NCBI RefSeq assembly: GCF_003258705.1 | Contig: NZ_CP029480.1 | Coordinates: forward strand, 1,054,001 to 1,118,000 | DNA length: 64,000 bases | From: Arcticibacterium luteifluviistationis | GTDB lineage: Bacteria > Bacteroidota > Bacteroidia > Cytophagales > Spirosomataceae | Reading direction: 5' to 3' | Shown here: in pieces, positions 26,698-35,159 of the stretch | How the letters are laid out: each line of letters begins with the position of its first letter | How positions within the stretch are numbered: the first letter of the stretch is position 1 | The notes under the pieces: generated by a model | Told to the model about the DNA's origin: nothing | Database searches by the model: none | Seen by the model: only the letters and a program-made list of their open reading frames with translations | Translations under genes and position numbers: made by a program

Positions 26698-26991
26698 ATG
26701 AACTACAAAGAGCTAATTGGAACAAAAGAGCAACCCATGCTACTCAAAACACCTCCTTTATCTTCTCAATATACCATGCATGTAGATGAAAAGGATGGTA
26801 AAGAGATTTTGGTATGTACTGTTAAATCAACAGTCCTCCATTACGACATCAGATGTCTTGATGACTTACACAAAATGCTTCTAAAACAAGGTGATTGGAT
26901 AGAACTGGCAAGTAAGGATGAAAAGGTTGAAACTAAACCTGATGCCATAGAGCATTGGGGAAGAGCACTTAAAATCCAAATTAGAGATTAG
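26698..26991 (+). CDS. Small conserved-type protein, probably truncated at its 3-prime end
   Basis: Starts MNYKELIGTKEQPMLLKTPP and reads on as a compact alpha/beta protein (CTVKSTVLHYDIRCLDDLHK, LKQGDWIELAS). I recall relatives of about 130 residues that continue past the corresponding EHWGR with a Gly/Trp-rich segment; that is memory and not checked. Here the frame ends after only six further residues. The stop codon lies inside DNA copied from the DUF1003 gene, which begins at 26970. So the original tail appears replaced by the DUF1003 fragment. Whether the 97-residue product works is unknown. Confidence 0.5.
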   Translation: MNYKELIGTKEQPMLLKTPPLSSQYTMHVDEKDGKEILVCTVKSTVLHYDIRCLDDLHKMLLKQGDWIELASKDEKVETKPDAIEHWGRALKIQIRD

Positions 26992-27110
26992 GACTTTGCA
27001 TGAGAAAATTGACCATTTGATACTTCATCAGCAACAGGAGTTACTTGAAATGCAGAAAATTTAGGTAGAAATGTTAAACGACACTCTAAACAAGTAACCG
27101 TTTTAAATTG
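26970..27110 (+). pseudogene. Copy of the DUF1003 gene tail
   Basis: This stretch matches 21662-21803 almost base for base. I count five substitutions in about 141 bases, all transitions and no gaps. One turns the Gln codon CAG into TAG, so the copy is dead. The match includes the last 120 bp of the gene, the stop codon and the ACCGTTTTAAATTG that follows it. It is a recent duplication of a 3-prime end, 5.3 kb from its source and in the same orientation. The remaining 195 bp up to NhaD hold no evident gene. Confidence 0.93.
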
Positions 27111-27304
27111 GAATTAGTGATACTTGGCTTAAGCCACCAAACTTAAAAGACTAGCCCCTAGATTCCACCAAATCAATGTTTAAAAAAAGCTTTGGAAAAG
27201 ACATTTTTAAAACTACATTTATCATTAGTAAGAAGCATAAGCGAATGACCATTTGCTTCAGAATGGCATCACTCGAAACTTCGATGCTCATAAACAATTG
27301 ATCT

Positions 27305-28597
27305 ATGTATATCCTACTCCTTATAGCCTTTGTCATTGGCTATTTTTTCATTGCACTAGAACATCCCCTTCATATTGACAAAGCAGCATCTGCTGTTCTT
27401 ACGGGGGTAATTTGTTGGACAATTCTTGTACTAGGTCAAGAACAAATTTTTCAAACAAGCCCCAGTGAAAGTTTCATCGACGAAAGCATCATACATCATC
27501 TAGGTGAAATAGCTCAAATCCTGTTTTTCTTATTAGCCGCTATGACCATTGTTGAGCTAATTGATACGCACAATGGCTTTGAAGTAATTACCTCCAAAAT
27601 TAAAACGACAAACAGAGTTAAATTGCTTTGGATTTTAAGCATCGTTACATTCATTATGTCTTCCGTTTTAGACAACCTTACTACCTCCATAGTACTGGCA
27701 ACATTGTTAAAAAAACTGGTTAAGAAAAAAGAAGACCTCTGGTTTTATGGAGGTATCGTGGTCATTGCTGCTAATGCAGGCGGTGCCTGGTCTCCTATTG
27801 GAGATGTGACCACCATTATGCTTTGGATAGGAGGACAAGTCACAGCCACCAATATTATTACCAGTATTATAATTCCTAGTATTTTTTGTTTAGTAGTTCC
27901 ATTAATTATTCTTTCTTTTATTAAAAGTGGTGATGTATCGCAGCCCATTAAAATTGACTCAAAAGATCACGTAGTTCTTACCAATAAGTTTGAATCAAAT
28001 TTGATTCTTTGGCTAGGAATTGCAGGTTTACTTTTTGTGCCTATTTTTAAAAACTTCACTCATTTGCCACCATTTATGGGTATGCTATTTAGTTTGGGAG
28101 TAATTTGGGTGGTAACCGAATTTATGCATAAAAACAAGCCAGACAAGCACCGTCAAGCCTTAACTGTTTCAAATATAATTCGACAAGTAGACACCACTAG
28201 CATCCTTTTTTTCCTCGGAATTCTTTTGGCAGTAGCTGCTTTACAAACCGCCGGTCATTTAAGCGATTTTGCAGTTATTCTTGAGAATAGCTTTGGTGAC
28301 ATTTATGTGATAAATATAGTGATAGGCTTGGTCTCTTCCATCGTTGACAATGTGCCTTTGGTGGCAGGAGCAATGGGCATGTACTCTTTAAGTTCTTATC
28401 CTCCAGACCATTTATTTTGGGAGCTACTAGCCTATTGTGCCGGAACAGGAGGAAGTGTGCTAATTATAGGTTCAGCTTCTGGAGTGGCTATTATGAGCAT
28501 TCTCAAAATTGATTTTATCTGGTACCTAAAAAAAATAAGTTGGCTTGCTTTAGTGGGCTATTTCGCTGGAGTACTTGTCCATTATTTATTAAACTAA
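27305..28597 (+). CDS. nhaD: Na+/H+ antiporter NhaD
   Basis: An inner-membrane secondary transporter of 430 residues with about 12-13 helices, exporting Na+ (or Li+) in exchange for protons. The sequence shows the NhaD/ArsB ion-transporter fold. Recognisable parts are SSVLDNLTTSIVLATLLKK, the glycine-rich NAGGAWSPIGDVTTIMLWI, and the second inverted-repeat counterpart SSIVDNVPLVAGAMGMY with GTGGSVLIIGSASGVAIMS. Conserved Asp, Asn and Thr residues in these stretches are those expected for ion binding. NhaD is common in salt-adapted bacteria, which fits a marine or brackish origin. It is a lone gene. Confidence 0.9.
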   Translation: MYILLLIAFVIGYFFIALEHPLHIDKAASAVLTGVICWTILVLGQEQIFQTSPSESFIDESIIHHLGEIAQILFFLLAAMTIVELIDTHNGFEVITSKIKTTNRVKLLWILSIVTFIMSSVLDNLTTSIVLATLLKKLVKKKEDLWFYGGIVVIAANAGGAWSPIGDVTTIMLWIGGQVTATNIITSIIIPSIFCLVVPLIILSFIKSGDVSQPIKIDSKDHVVLTNKFESNLILWLGIAGLLFVPIFKNFTHLPPFMGMLFSLGVIWVVTEFMHKNKPDKHRQALTVSNIIRQVDTTSILFFLGILLAVAALQTAGHLSDFAVILENSFGDIYVINIVIGLVSSIVDNVPLVAGAMGMYSLSSYPPDHLFWELLAYCAGTGGSVLIIGSASGVAIMSILKIDFIWYLKKISWLALVGYFAGVLVHYLLN

Positions 28598-28632
28598 AGC
28601 TTTACATAACTATTAAATGAATATGCTCTAGC

Positions 28633-28797
28633 CTAGTGTTTTACAAAAGAGAACTTTGCAAAATCAATTCTTTCAGGCTTAAAACTTTCAAGAAAAGCAA
28701 TCTTTAAAAGTGTGGCTTTATGGCCTAAAACCACACTTTTACTCCTTCTTAGTTCAAGAATTTTAAACTTATCTACATCATCCTGCTTTGGGATCAT
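28633..28797 (-). CDS. 54-residue frame, possible small gene or gene remnant
   Basis: On the minus strand, ATG at 28797 opens MIPKQDDVDKFKILELRRSK and continues through VLGHKATLLKIAFLESFKPE to FSFVKH and a TAG. It is convincingly protein-like (amphipathic, charged, no low complexity). It is also open a few codons upstream, as if the gene were once longer. The perfect inverted repeat AAAAGTGTGG/CCACACTTTT at 28706-28740 lies inside it and could be a terminator for NhaD instead. The region from 28798 to 29019 shows nothing else. Confidence 0.4.
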   Translation of the reverse strand: MIPKQDDVDKFKILELRRSKSVVLGHKATLLKIAFLESFKPERIDFAKFSFVKH

Positions 28798-29019
28798 ACA
28801 AACTTTCTGGTTTTCACCAGCAAATTAAGATTGCCTTATAGGTTCTTCTTAGCTAGCCTTAGCCCCCTGAACCATTTTATCCATACTTTCCTCCGATATC
28901 CTACACTTTCATAATCCCAAGAGAACAATCCCGTCTACCCTAAAAAAACAAAAATGCAGAACCACAAGCCACATAGATTGGTTAAATGCGAAACGAATTT
29001 AAAATAGGTTCGAGTGTAT

Positions 29020-29027
29020 TACATTTG
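29020..29027 (+). promoter_or_regulatory. -7 promoter element of the racemase gene
   Basis: TACATTTG fits the Bacteroidota -7 consensus TAnnTTTG and lies 24 bp before the start codon. No good -33 TTG is found 19-21 bp upstream, so this is only a partial match. Confidence 0.35.
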
Positions 29028-29051
29028 TGAAAATTTCAATTTAGAAGTTCG

Positions 29052-29810
29052 ATGGAAAACGAAATGATAGGAATAGTTGGCGGCATTGGTAGTTATGCTG
29101 GCATAGATTTAATCAAAAAAATATATGACCAAACAGAAGCCGCTTCCGACCAAGAGCACTTACCTATCTCCATGCTTTCAGTACCTCATAAAATAACAGA
29201 CCGTACTAATTTCCTTCTAGATCAGACCACTATAAATCCGGGCATAGCCATCTCTGAAATTATTGAGTCGTTAATTTCCAATGGTTCTACGGTTATCGGT
29301 ATTCCCTGTAATACGGCTCATGCCCAACCCATTTTTGATTTAATAAAAGCAAACGTTTCTGAATCGTGTACGCTTGTTCATCTTATTGAGGAAGTGGGTC
29401 AGTACCTTTCTACTAACCATCCAGAGGTCAAAAAAGTGGGCGTTTTAGGAACCACCGGAACCATAATGGCGAAGGTTTATCCAGATGTACTTTCAAAATA
29501 TGGCATTGAAGTCATTCAACCTTCTGACGAAATTCAGAATCTCTTTGTTCACCCTTCTATTTATGATGTCAATTATGGCATTAAAGCGTTTTCAAACCCT
29601 GTAAACATAAAGGCTAAAGAAAACTTGAGCATGGCTGCCACTTATCTTTCAAGAAAAGGAGCTCAAGCAATTGTTCTTGGCTGTACCGAAATTCCACTTG
29701 CCATTCAATATGACAAAATAGAAAGCAGTTTAATAGTAGATGCTACAGCCATACTGGCCAAAGCTCTAATCAGGGAATCGAAAAAACGATCTGCTGTTTT
29801 AGCAAATTGA
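29052..29810 (+). CDS. Aspartate/glutamate racemase-family protein
   Basis: A cofactor-independent racemase of 252 residues that inverts an amino acid using two cysteines. Both are present: Cys86 in GIPCNTAHA and Cys211 in VLGCTEIPLA. The opening IGIVGGIGSYAGIDLIKKIY and the VGVLGTTGTI segment fit the two-domain fold. The NTAH context, rather than NTSH of MurI, points to an aspartate racemase or RacX-like enzyme rather than MurI. The exact substrate is open. The stop codon overlaps an AraC-type fragment by 4 bp. Confidence 0.85.
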   Translation: MENEMIGIVGGIGSYAGIDLIKKIYDQTEAASDQEHLPISMLSVPHKITDRTNFLLDQTTINPGIAISEIIESLISNGSTVIGIPCNTAHAQPIFDLIKANVSESCTLVHLIEEVGQYLSTNHPEVKKVGVLGTTGTIMAKVYPDVLSKYGIEVIQPSDEIQNLFVHPSIYDVNYGIKAFSNPVNIKAKENLSMAATYLSRKGAQAIVLGCTEIPLAIQYDKIESSLIVDATAILAKALIRESKKRSAVLAN

Positions 29811-30022
29811 AATTTGTAAACAAAACACTCGGAATATCACTATTCAATAAAAACTTTATTGACCAATATCTAATTTTGGAAATAAAAAGAGCTTTTCTTA
29901 GCTCCACTAGTAGCCAAAAAGAGATAGCATCTAAATTAAGTTTTGATGGAGTAAGCAACTTCACTAAGTTCTTTAAAAATCACACAAGACTAACTCCTAA
30001 AGACTACAAATCTGGTATTTAA
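29807..30022 (+). pseudogene. Fragment of an AraC-family regulator (second helix-turn-helix)
   Basis: The 71-codon frame contains IKRAFLSSTSSQKEIASKLS, then FDGVSNFTKFFKNHTRLTPKDYKSG. This is the C-terminal helix-turn-helix of AraC-type activators, with the expected FxxxF and LTPxxYK ends. An AraC DNA-binding domain needs about 100 residues, with two such motifs, and most members have a sensor domain as well. Here only the last 60 or so residues remain, with a TTG as the only start. It is most likely a remnant, although a stand-alone DNA-binding fragment cannot be excluded. Confidence 0.7.
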
Positions 30023-30123
30023 AAACACTAGTTTCATATTTACCATTTTTAAGACAGTATTTACCTTTATGGAGGTACTCGTTCTTTTTATGTTTGTAAC
30101 ATACTAGAACTCCGACATCAATA

Positions 30124-30351
30124 GTGGTCAATATTGATTTTACCAATAACCTTTCTTTGACATTAAAAGAAGGAGTTGGCGAAGAAGGCAAAACTACCCT
30201 AGAGATGCTTTATCATATCTCTGGAGAATTTGCCATCAGGTGGATGACCGCCGTGCTTACTTGCACGCCTTTCTTTATAATTTTTGGTGTGTATAACCTT
30301 TTTGTTAGGCAAGCCATGGGAATTGCCACTGCGGTCTGGAGTATTAATTAA
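30124..30351 (+). pseudogene. Fragment of a ferric-reductase-like membrane protein (MsrQ-type)
   Basis: The frame reads TTLEMLYHISGEFAIRWMTA, then VLTCTPFFIIFGVYNLFVRQ before ending. In MsrQ/YedZ haem proteins the first helices read roughly TGxWALRxLLLTLAVTP, followed by an Arg-rich loop and LG. The spacing and the Arg-Trp, Thr-Pro pairs fit. The frame stops after about 75 codons where MsrQ would have some 120 more residues. I treat it as the N-terminal remnant of a lost gene; the assignment is tentative. Confidence 0.35.
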
Positions 30352-30354
30352 CAA

Positions 30355-30423
30355 TTTAAAGCAAAATTGAATGGTGAAATCATTTATGAAGCAGTTTATG
30401 GTTCTAAAGCATTCAAAAAATAG
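30355..30423 (+). pseudogene. C-terminal remnant of an unidentified gene
   Basis: FKAKLNGEIIYEAVYGSKAF followed by KK and TAG is an open, start-less stretch directly after the ferric-reductase-like fragment. It is in a different frame. It looks like the end of an enzyme but I cannot name it. Confidence 0.25.
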
Positions 30424-30466
30424 GACAAAAAAAGATTAACAAGCTAAAAGGAAAATACAATTTAAT

Positions 30467-31297
30467 ATGAAAGTAGCAGTAACATCAGCCAGCGGACAGT
30501 TAGGAGCGGCAATTGTAAAACAATTGATAGCCGAAATAGGAAAAGATAATGTCATAGGAATAGCCCGTACACCAGAAAAAGCAAAACATCTGGGTGTAGA
30601 AATTAGGGAGGGCGACTATAACAACCGCGAACAATTTGACAAAGCTTTAGAAGGTATAGATGCCGTTCTATTGGTATCTGGTATGGATGACCCTCAAAAA
30701 AGAATCCAACAGCACAGAAATGTGATAGAAGCCGCCAAGCAAAACGGTGTCAAGAAAATTGTTTACACCAGCATCATTGGAGCGGAAGAAAACAATGCAT
30801 TTAGCCCGATTGTTCAAACCAACAGACAAACCGAAAGCGATGTTAAAGACTCGGGTTTAGCATGGGCTATTGGTAGAAATGGTATTTACATAGAGCCTGA
30901 TTTAGAATACATAGACACGTACCAAAAAGAAGGCGAAATTAGAAACTGTGCAGCGGATGGAAAATGTACTTACACCAGCCGAGGAGAATTAGGCTATGCT
31001 TATGCCAAAATGCTTTTGGAAGAAAAACACAATGGAAATACCTATAATTTAGTAGGTGAAGGAATTACCCAAAGTGAACTTACCAAATACATCAACCAAG
31101 TTTACAACACCAATCTTGTTTTTAATTCTATTTCTGTAGCGTCCTATCTAACAGAAAGAAAAGCAGAACTAGGAGACTTTATCGGAACTGTGATTGCCGG
31201 AATTTATGAAGGCATAAAAGGTGGAGCTAATGATGTTCCTTCCGACTATGAAAAAGCAACCGGAAGACCACATAAAGCTCCTTTAGAAATAATTTAA
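30467..31297 (+). CDS. NmrA/QorB-like NAD(P)-binding oxidoreductase
   Basis: A 276-residue atypical short-chain dehydrogenase. The nucleotide-binding motif is VTSASGQLGAAIVKQL (residues 4-19), followed by IGIARTPEKAKHLGVEIREGDY, where the Arg after IGIA favours NADP(H). The layout KIVYTSIIGAEE...TESDVKDSGLAWAIGRNGIY is that of NAD(P)H:quinone oxidoreductase 2 (QorB, YtfG). It probably reduces quinones or is a redox sensor. A purine-rich AAAAGG lies before the ATG. It is a lone gene inside a region of decayed fragments. Confidence 0.82.
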   Translation: MKVAVTSASGQLGAAIVKQLIAEIGKDNVIGIARTPEKAKHLGVEIREGDYNNREQFDKALEGIDAVLLVSGMDDPQKRIQQHRNVIEAAKQNGVKKIVYTSIIGAEENNAFSPIVQTNRQTESDVKDSGLAWAIGRNGIYIEPDLEYIDTYQKEGEIRNCAADGKCTYTSRGELGYAYAKMLLEEKHNGNTYNLVGEGITQSELTKYINQVYNTNLVFNSISVASYLTERKAELGDFIGTVIAGIYEGIKGGANDVPSDYEKATGRPHKAPLEII

Positions 31298-31363
31298 GAA
31301 TTTAAAAACGCTTAAGAAAATGAAAGCAATTATATAAAAGCCAACTATTAGCATTCAACCTGC

Positions 31364-31629
31364 ATGGGATTGATAGAAAATATATTAAAAAAAGTGGTTC
31401 TTGATGAAGGTACCATCATTTGTCAAACAGTACTGAAAAATTTATTTTTTTAGTCTTGGTTCCCAGAGTTGGTTACCGACATCAGAAGCCTTAAGGGGGC
31501 TTTTTCTATCGTATTGCCTTTACTCCGTGGATTCCAGTGGTTATTGATGAAGAATTTGAAAAAGGAGATATTGAGCCAAGATTTGTACCAATCCTTGGAT
31601 TTTCCATTGCTCGTACCTTAAAAAAATAA
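31364..31629 (+). pseudogene. Decayed gene with at least two frameshifts
   Basis: An ATG at 31364 opens MGLIENILKKVVLDEGTIIC and stops at 31451. In a second frame VTDIRSLKGAF can be read near 31474-31506. In a third, FYRIAFTPWIPVVIDEEFEK and then GDIEPRFVPILGFSIARTLKK end at a TAA at 31627. The three pieces follow one another in order with no overlap, as expected for one gene that has lost its frame. The family is not recognised. The 66 bp before it show nothing. Confidence 0.5.
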
Positions 31630-31728
31630 TTTCACTTTATAGATTAAACCAACTTCACAACCTTTAAACATTGTTAATTTATAAAGACAAAAAAGTTACT
31701 TTTTCGAGCAAATCATATTCGTTCAATC

Positions 31729-32367
31729 ATGACTCTAAGAATTTCAATCCTTTTATTTTTTATATCCTCAAGCTCTTTTTCACAATTCACCCTAGCTCAA
31801 TTTGAAGGAGGTGAAGATTCTCTAAAAGCTTATATAGAAAGAAACCTCAAACCATATAAGGAATTAAACACCATACTGCAATTACGTATAGATTCTACTG
31901 GTAAAGTCACTGAAGCCGACATCTTAAACAGTACAGATTATGAAGTAGATGAAGCTATTTTAAAAATGGCAAACGAAATGCCTAATTCGATTCCGGCTAT
32001 CCAAGGTCGTCAACAAATCTCTTCTATAAGAATGGTTCCAATCCAATTTGAAATGTCAATGGTCTATACTGCTGTGGAACAAAATCCTTCATTTCCAGGA
32101 GGTAGGGAGGCTATGGATGATTTTTTCAATTTAAACATGGGCGTATATGAGCCTAAGTCCAAAAACACCAAAACCGCGATGATTAGGTTTACTGTGCTTG
32201 AGGATGGTAAGACCTGTTGTACTATTTTCTTTAACGAAACGCCAAAGCTTATTGAAGAGCAAATTTTAAAAGCATTGAATAAAATGCCTTTATGGAATCC
32301 AGGAAAGCAAAATAATAGGCTGGTGAAAGTTTTTTTCACTATGCCTGTTAAGTATGTAGTTCCTTAA
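31729..32367 (+). CDS. Secreted protein with two TonB C-terminal-like domains
   Basis: A 212-residue exported protein (signal peptide ending near SSSFS). It has two copies of the TonB_C fold. The first covers about 25-105 (LQLRIDSTGKVTEADIL). The second covers about 115-212 and opens with the typical EQNPSFPGGREAMDDFF, then IRFTVLEDGKTC and PLWNPGKQNNRLVKVFFTMP. There is no membrane anchor and no Pro-rich linker, so it cannot transmit energy like TonB itself. Bacteroidota have many such secreted TonB_C proteins of unknown role. It stands alone. Confidence 0.75.
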   Translation: MTLRISILLFFISSSSFSQFTLAQFEGGEDSLKAYIERNLKPYKELNTILQLRIDSTGKVTEADILNSTDYEVDEAILKMANEMPNSIPAIQGRQQISSIRMVPIQFEMSMVYTAVEQNPSFPGGREAMDDFFNLNMGVYEPKSKNTKTAMIRFTVLEDGKTCCTIFFNETPKLIEEQILKALNKMPLWNPGKQNNRLVKVFFTMPVKYVVP

Positions 32368-32379
32368 AACTTGAATCCG

Positions 32380-32429
32380 CAAGGTCAAACCTGCCTGTCC
32401 TCCTGTCGACGGATAAATCAGCAGGAAGG
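32380..32429. repeat. Dispersed repeat of the GGCGGATAAATCGGCAG type
   Basis: AAACCTGCCTGTCCTCCTGT followed by CGACGGATAAATCAGCAGG is a close match to the reverse complement of the insert at 45941-45985, and to parts of 58525-58560 and 56500-56530. Internal CCTGCC/GGCAGG-type complementarity allows folding. Confidence 0.65.
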
Positions 32430-32588
32430 AAGATAAAAAGATAGAGAGTGAATGGAAAACATGTTCAATAAAACGGAACCGAAACAATAAGCTTTATCAG
32501 GACATTTGAGTAATTTGGGATCGGTTTGAAAGCTTTGGCTTTTAAACCGCTTTTTATTCAACCCTTTATAAAACATTTTGGCTTCGCT

Positions 32589-35033
32589 ATGAAAAACTTA
32601 TTTGCAGTGCTTACACTGCTTACATTAGCATTTAATTCCTGCTCCACCAATTCTGGCACCAGCATAATAGATTTAAAATCAGAATCATTCGAAATCTCTA
32701 TCAATGATAAGGGGGCAATTAGTAGCTTCATTGACGCCAAAGCAGGTAAAGACTATATTTTAAAAGACACACTGGCTCCATTACTTTCTGTCCGAATCAA
32801 TAATCAATATATTAACCCAAGCTCCGCCACAGCAAAGGACAATGTCATCACACTGGATTTTGAAAACGATGTGGTGGCCAATGTTCAGGTAGAAGAGAAA
32901 GGCACACACTTTACGTTTGAGTTGGTTTCATTGACCAATGCAGACTCGGTGGATTTAGTTCTTTGGGGTCCCTACCCTACTACCATTTCTGAAATCATTG
33001 GTGAAACCGTGGGTGTGGTTCGTGGTGAGGAATTTGCCATAGGCATTCAATCTTTAAACATCAAAACCCTAGGAGGCTATCCATGGAACGAGAGCGACCG
33101 TATGCCTGCCTTTGACATTTTCACAGAAGAAGATACCACCAGCATGCACCCAGCATCTGACGGAAGTGTGCTTTATAGAATAGAAGCCGCCAAACCTACC
33201 AAAGGTGGCAGTACGATTCAAGCCTATACTAGAAATAGAAATAAGGACAGAATTGTGTCCGATTTCAACCATGAAATGCTAGTAGCACCTGCTTATGATG
33301 ATGGCGGTGTAATAGGTTCTAAAATCGCACTTTTCGGATGTCCTGTAGACCAATCATTGGAAACACTAGGCAAGATAGAAATAGCAGAAAACCTACCGCA
33401 TCCTATGATAGACGGGCAATGGGGCAAAACTGCTCCTGAGGCCGCAGCGGCATACATTATCACCAATTTTACCGAAACCGACATTGACAAAGCCATAGCC
33501 TTAACCAAAAAAGCAGGCTTAAAATACTTATACCATTACGGCAAAACATTTGAAAACTGGGGACATTTTGAACTCTATAAAGGTGAATTCCCGAATGGCA
33601 GAGCAGGACTGAAAGCCTGTGTGGAAAAAGCCGAAGCTCAAGGTGTGATGGTAGGTACGCATTTCCTATCTAATTTCATTACACCTAATGACCCATACGT
33701 AACGCCTGTTCCAGACAAACGCTTGGCCAAGGTAGGAAGTAGCGTAATCACGGATGCCATAAACAAAACAGCCACTGAAATCCCGATTAAATCGCCTGAG
33801 TTCTTTAACCAAATGAAGAACAACACCATGAAAACCGTCATGATTGGTTCTGAACTTATCCGTTACGGAAAAGTCTCTGATGCCGCTCCATGGAAACTGT
33901 TGGATTGCCAGCGAGCTGCTTTTAATACCACCGCTGCCGAATATACTTCTGGCGAAACCATTTCAAAACTGCTAGACCATGGTTATAAAGTGTTTTTGAC
34001 CGATGCAGAATTAACCAAAGAGTTATCCAAAACCATGGCATCGCTGTATAATGAAACAGGCTTACGCCAAATATCCTTCGATGGATTGGAAGGAAACCGT
34101 TCTACAGGATTGGGCACATATGGCGAGACTTTAATGCCTTATGTTTGGTACAATAATTTGAAAGACGACATAAAGAAACATATGATTATAGATGCCAGCC
34201 GCACCACGCATTTTTTCTGGCATATTTACTCTCGCATGAACTGGGGAGAGCCATGGTATGGCGGATTTAGAGAGAGCCAAGCAGAATACAGATTTAAGAA
34301 TCAGGCTTACTTTAAGAGGAATTTTATGCCGGGCATGTTGGGTTGGTTTAAAATGACTCCTGAAACTAGCATAGAAGACATTCAGTGGCTATTGGCACAC
34401 TCGGCAGCTTATGATGCAGGCTATGCTTTTGTGGCAGATTTTGCCTCTGTAGATGCCAATGGAAATTCTGATAAGATTCTAGAGATGATTGGCGATTGGG
34501 AAAAGCTGAGAATTGGCGGGGCTTTTTCTGAAGAGCAAAAAGAAAACATGAAAGGGACTGATAAGGAGTTTTCTCTGGAGAAAGTAAATGACAATGAATG
34601 GAATTTAAGGCATGTAAATGCGGATATTTTCAAACATGAAAAGAAAGTAAAACAACCCGGCGAACCGCTTTATTCTAGTTTTGAATTTGAAAATGTGGGC
34701 AAAGAGCAAAGCTTTGGATTTATACTGACCGCACAGGATGCTGACGTAAGCAACATTACGCTAGAAATAAATAATTACAAAAAAGTAAAACTGCCGCTAG
34801 TCTTGAAAAAAGGCCAAATCATAAAATACACCGGAGGAAATACCGCCACAATATATAATGCCCAGTGGAAACAAATAAAAACCATAGAAATAAACCCTGC
34901 TGACCTAGTAGTAGACACAGGCAAAAACGCCATAGATGTGGACTGTACCTTTGAAAAACCAAGTGATAAACCAAACCTTAGGGTAGAAATACGCACTTCG
35001 GGTGAGGGGGAGAGAATAGTTTTAGATAAGTAA
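32589..35033 (+). CDS. Large secreted lipoprotein, putative glycoside hydrolase of unknown family
   Basis: I use the ATG at 32589, which gives a lipoprotein signal (MKNLFAVLTLLTLAFNSC). The 814-residue product looks like a multi-domain glycosidase. A beta-sandwich covers roughly 25-260 (SFEISINDKGAISSFIDAKA). A barrel covers roughly 280-640, with strand ends KAGLKYLYHYGK, QGVMVGTHFLSNF, TGLRQISFDGLEG (Asp498) and KKHMIIDASRT. A C-terminal beta-domain follows. The Asp in SFDGLEG at a strand end is a candidate nucleophile, as in clan-D-like enzymes. I cannot assign a CAZy family. It is a single-gene unit. Confidence 0.6.
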   Translation: MKNLFAVLTLLTLAFNSCSTNSGTSIIDLKSESFEISINDKGAISSFIDAKAGKDYILKDTLAPLLSVRINNQYINPSSATAKDNVITLDFENDVVANVQVEEKGTHFTFELVSLTNADSVDLVLWGPYPTTISEIIGETVGVVRGEEFAIGIQSLNIKTLGGYPWNESDRMPAFDIFTEEDTTSMHPASDGSVLYRIEAAKPTKGGSTIQAYTRNRNKDRIVSDFNHEMLVAPAYDDGGVIGSKIALFGCPVDQSLETLGKIEIAENLPHPMIDGQWGKTAPEAAAAYIITNFTETDIDKAIALTKKAGLKYLYHYGKTFENWGHFELYKGEFPNGRAGLKACVEKAEAQGVMVGTHFLSNFITPNDPYVTPVPDKRLAKVGSSVITDAINKTATEIPIKSPEFFNQMKNNTMKTVMIGSELIRYGKVSDAAPWKLLDCQRAAFNTTAAEYTSGETISKLLDHGYKVFLTDAELTKELSKTMASLYNETGLRQISFDGLEGNRSTGLGTYGETLMPYVWYNNLKDDIKKHMIIDASRTTHFFWHIYSRMNWGEPWYGGFRESQAEYRFKNQAYFKRNFMPGMLGWFKMTPETSIEDIQWLLAHSAAYDAGYAFVADFASVDANGNSDKILEMIGDWEKLRIGGAFSEEQKENMKGTDKEFSLEKVNDNEWNLRHVNADIFKHEKKVKQPGEPLYSSFEFENVGKEQSFGFILTAQDADVSNITLEINNYKKVKLPLVLKKGQIIKYTGGNTATIYNAQWKQIKTIEINPADLVVDTGKNAIDVDCTFEKPSDKPNLRVEIRTSGEGERIVLDK

Positions 35034-35159
35034 GTGGTTATTTGATTTTTTTGATTGAAATAACTGATTAATAGCTACTTAGCGTCGATACTTTAAATAA
35101 ACAATACACTTCTGAACTTGAATCTATTGCAATGCTGTGGATAATTATAAAACTGAAAT

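Noticed and set aside
28706-28740. NhaD terminator hairpin AAAAGTGTGG/CCACACTTTT
   Set aside because: No uridine run beyond the stem, and it lies inside a well-formed minus-strand frame; mentioned there rather than listed as a terminator.
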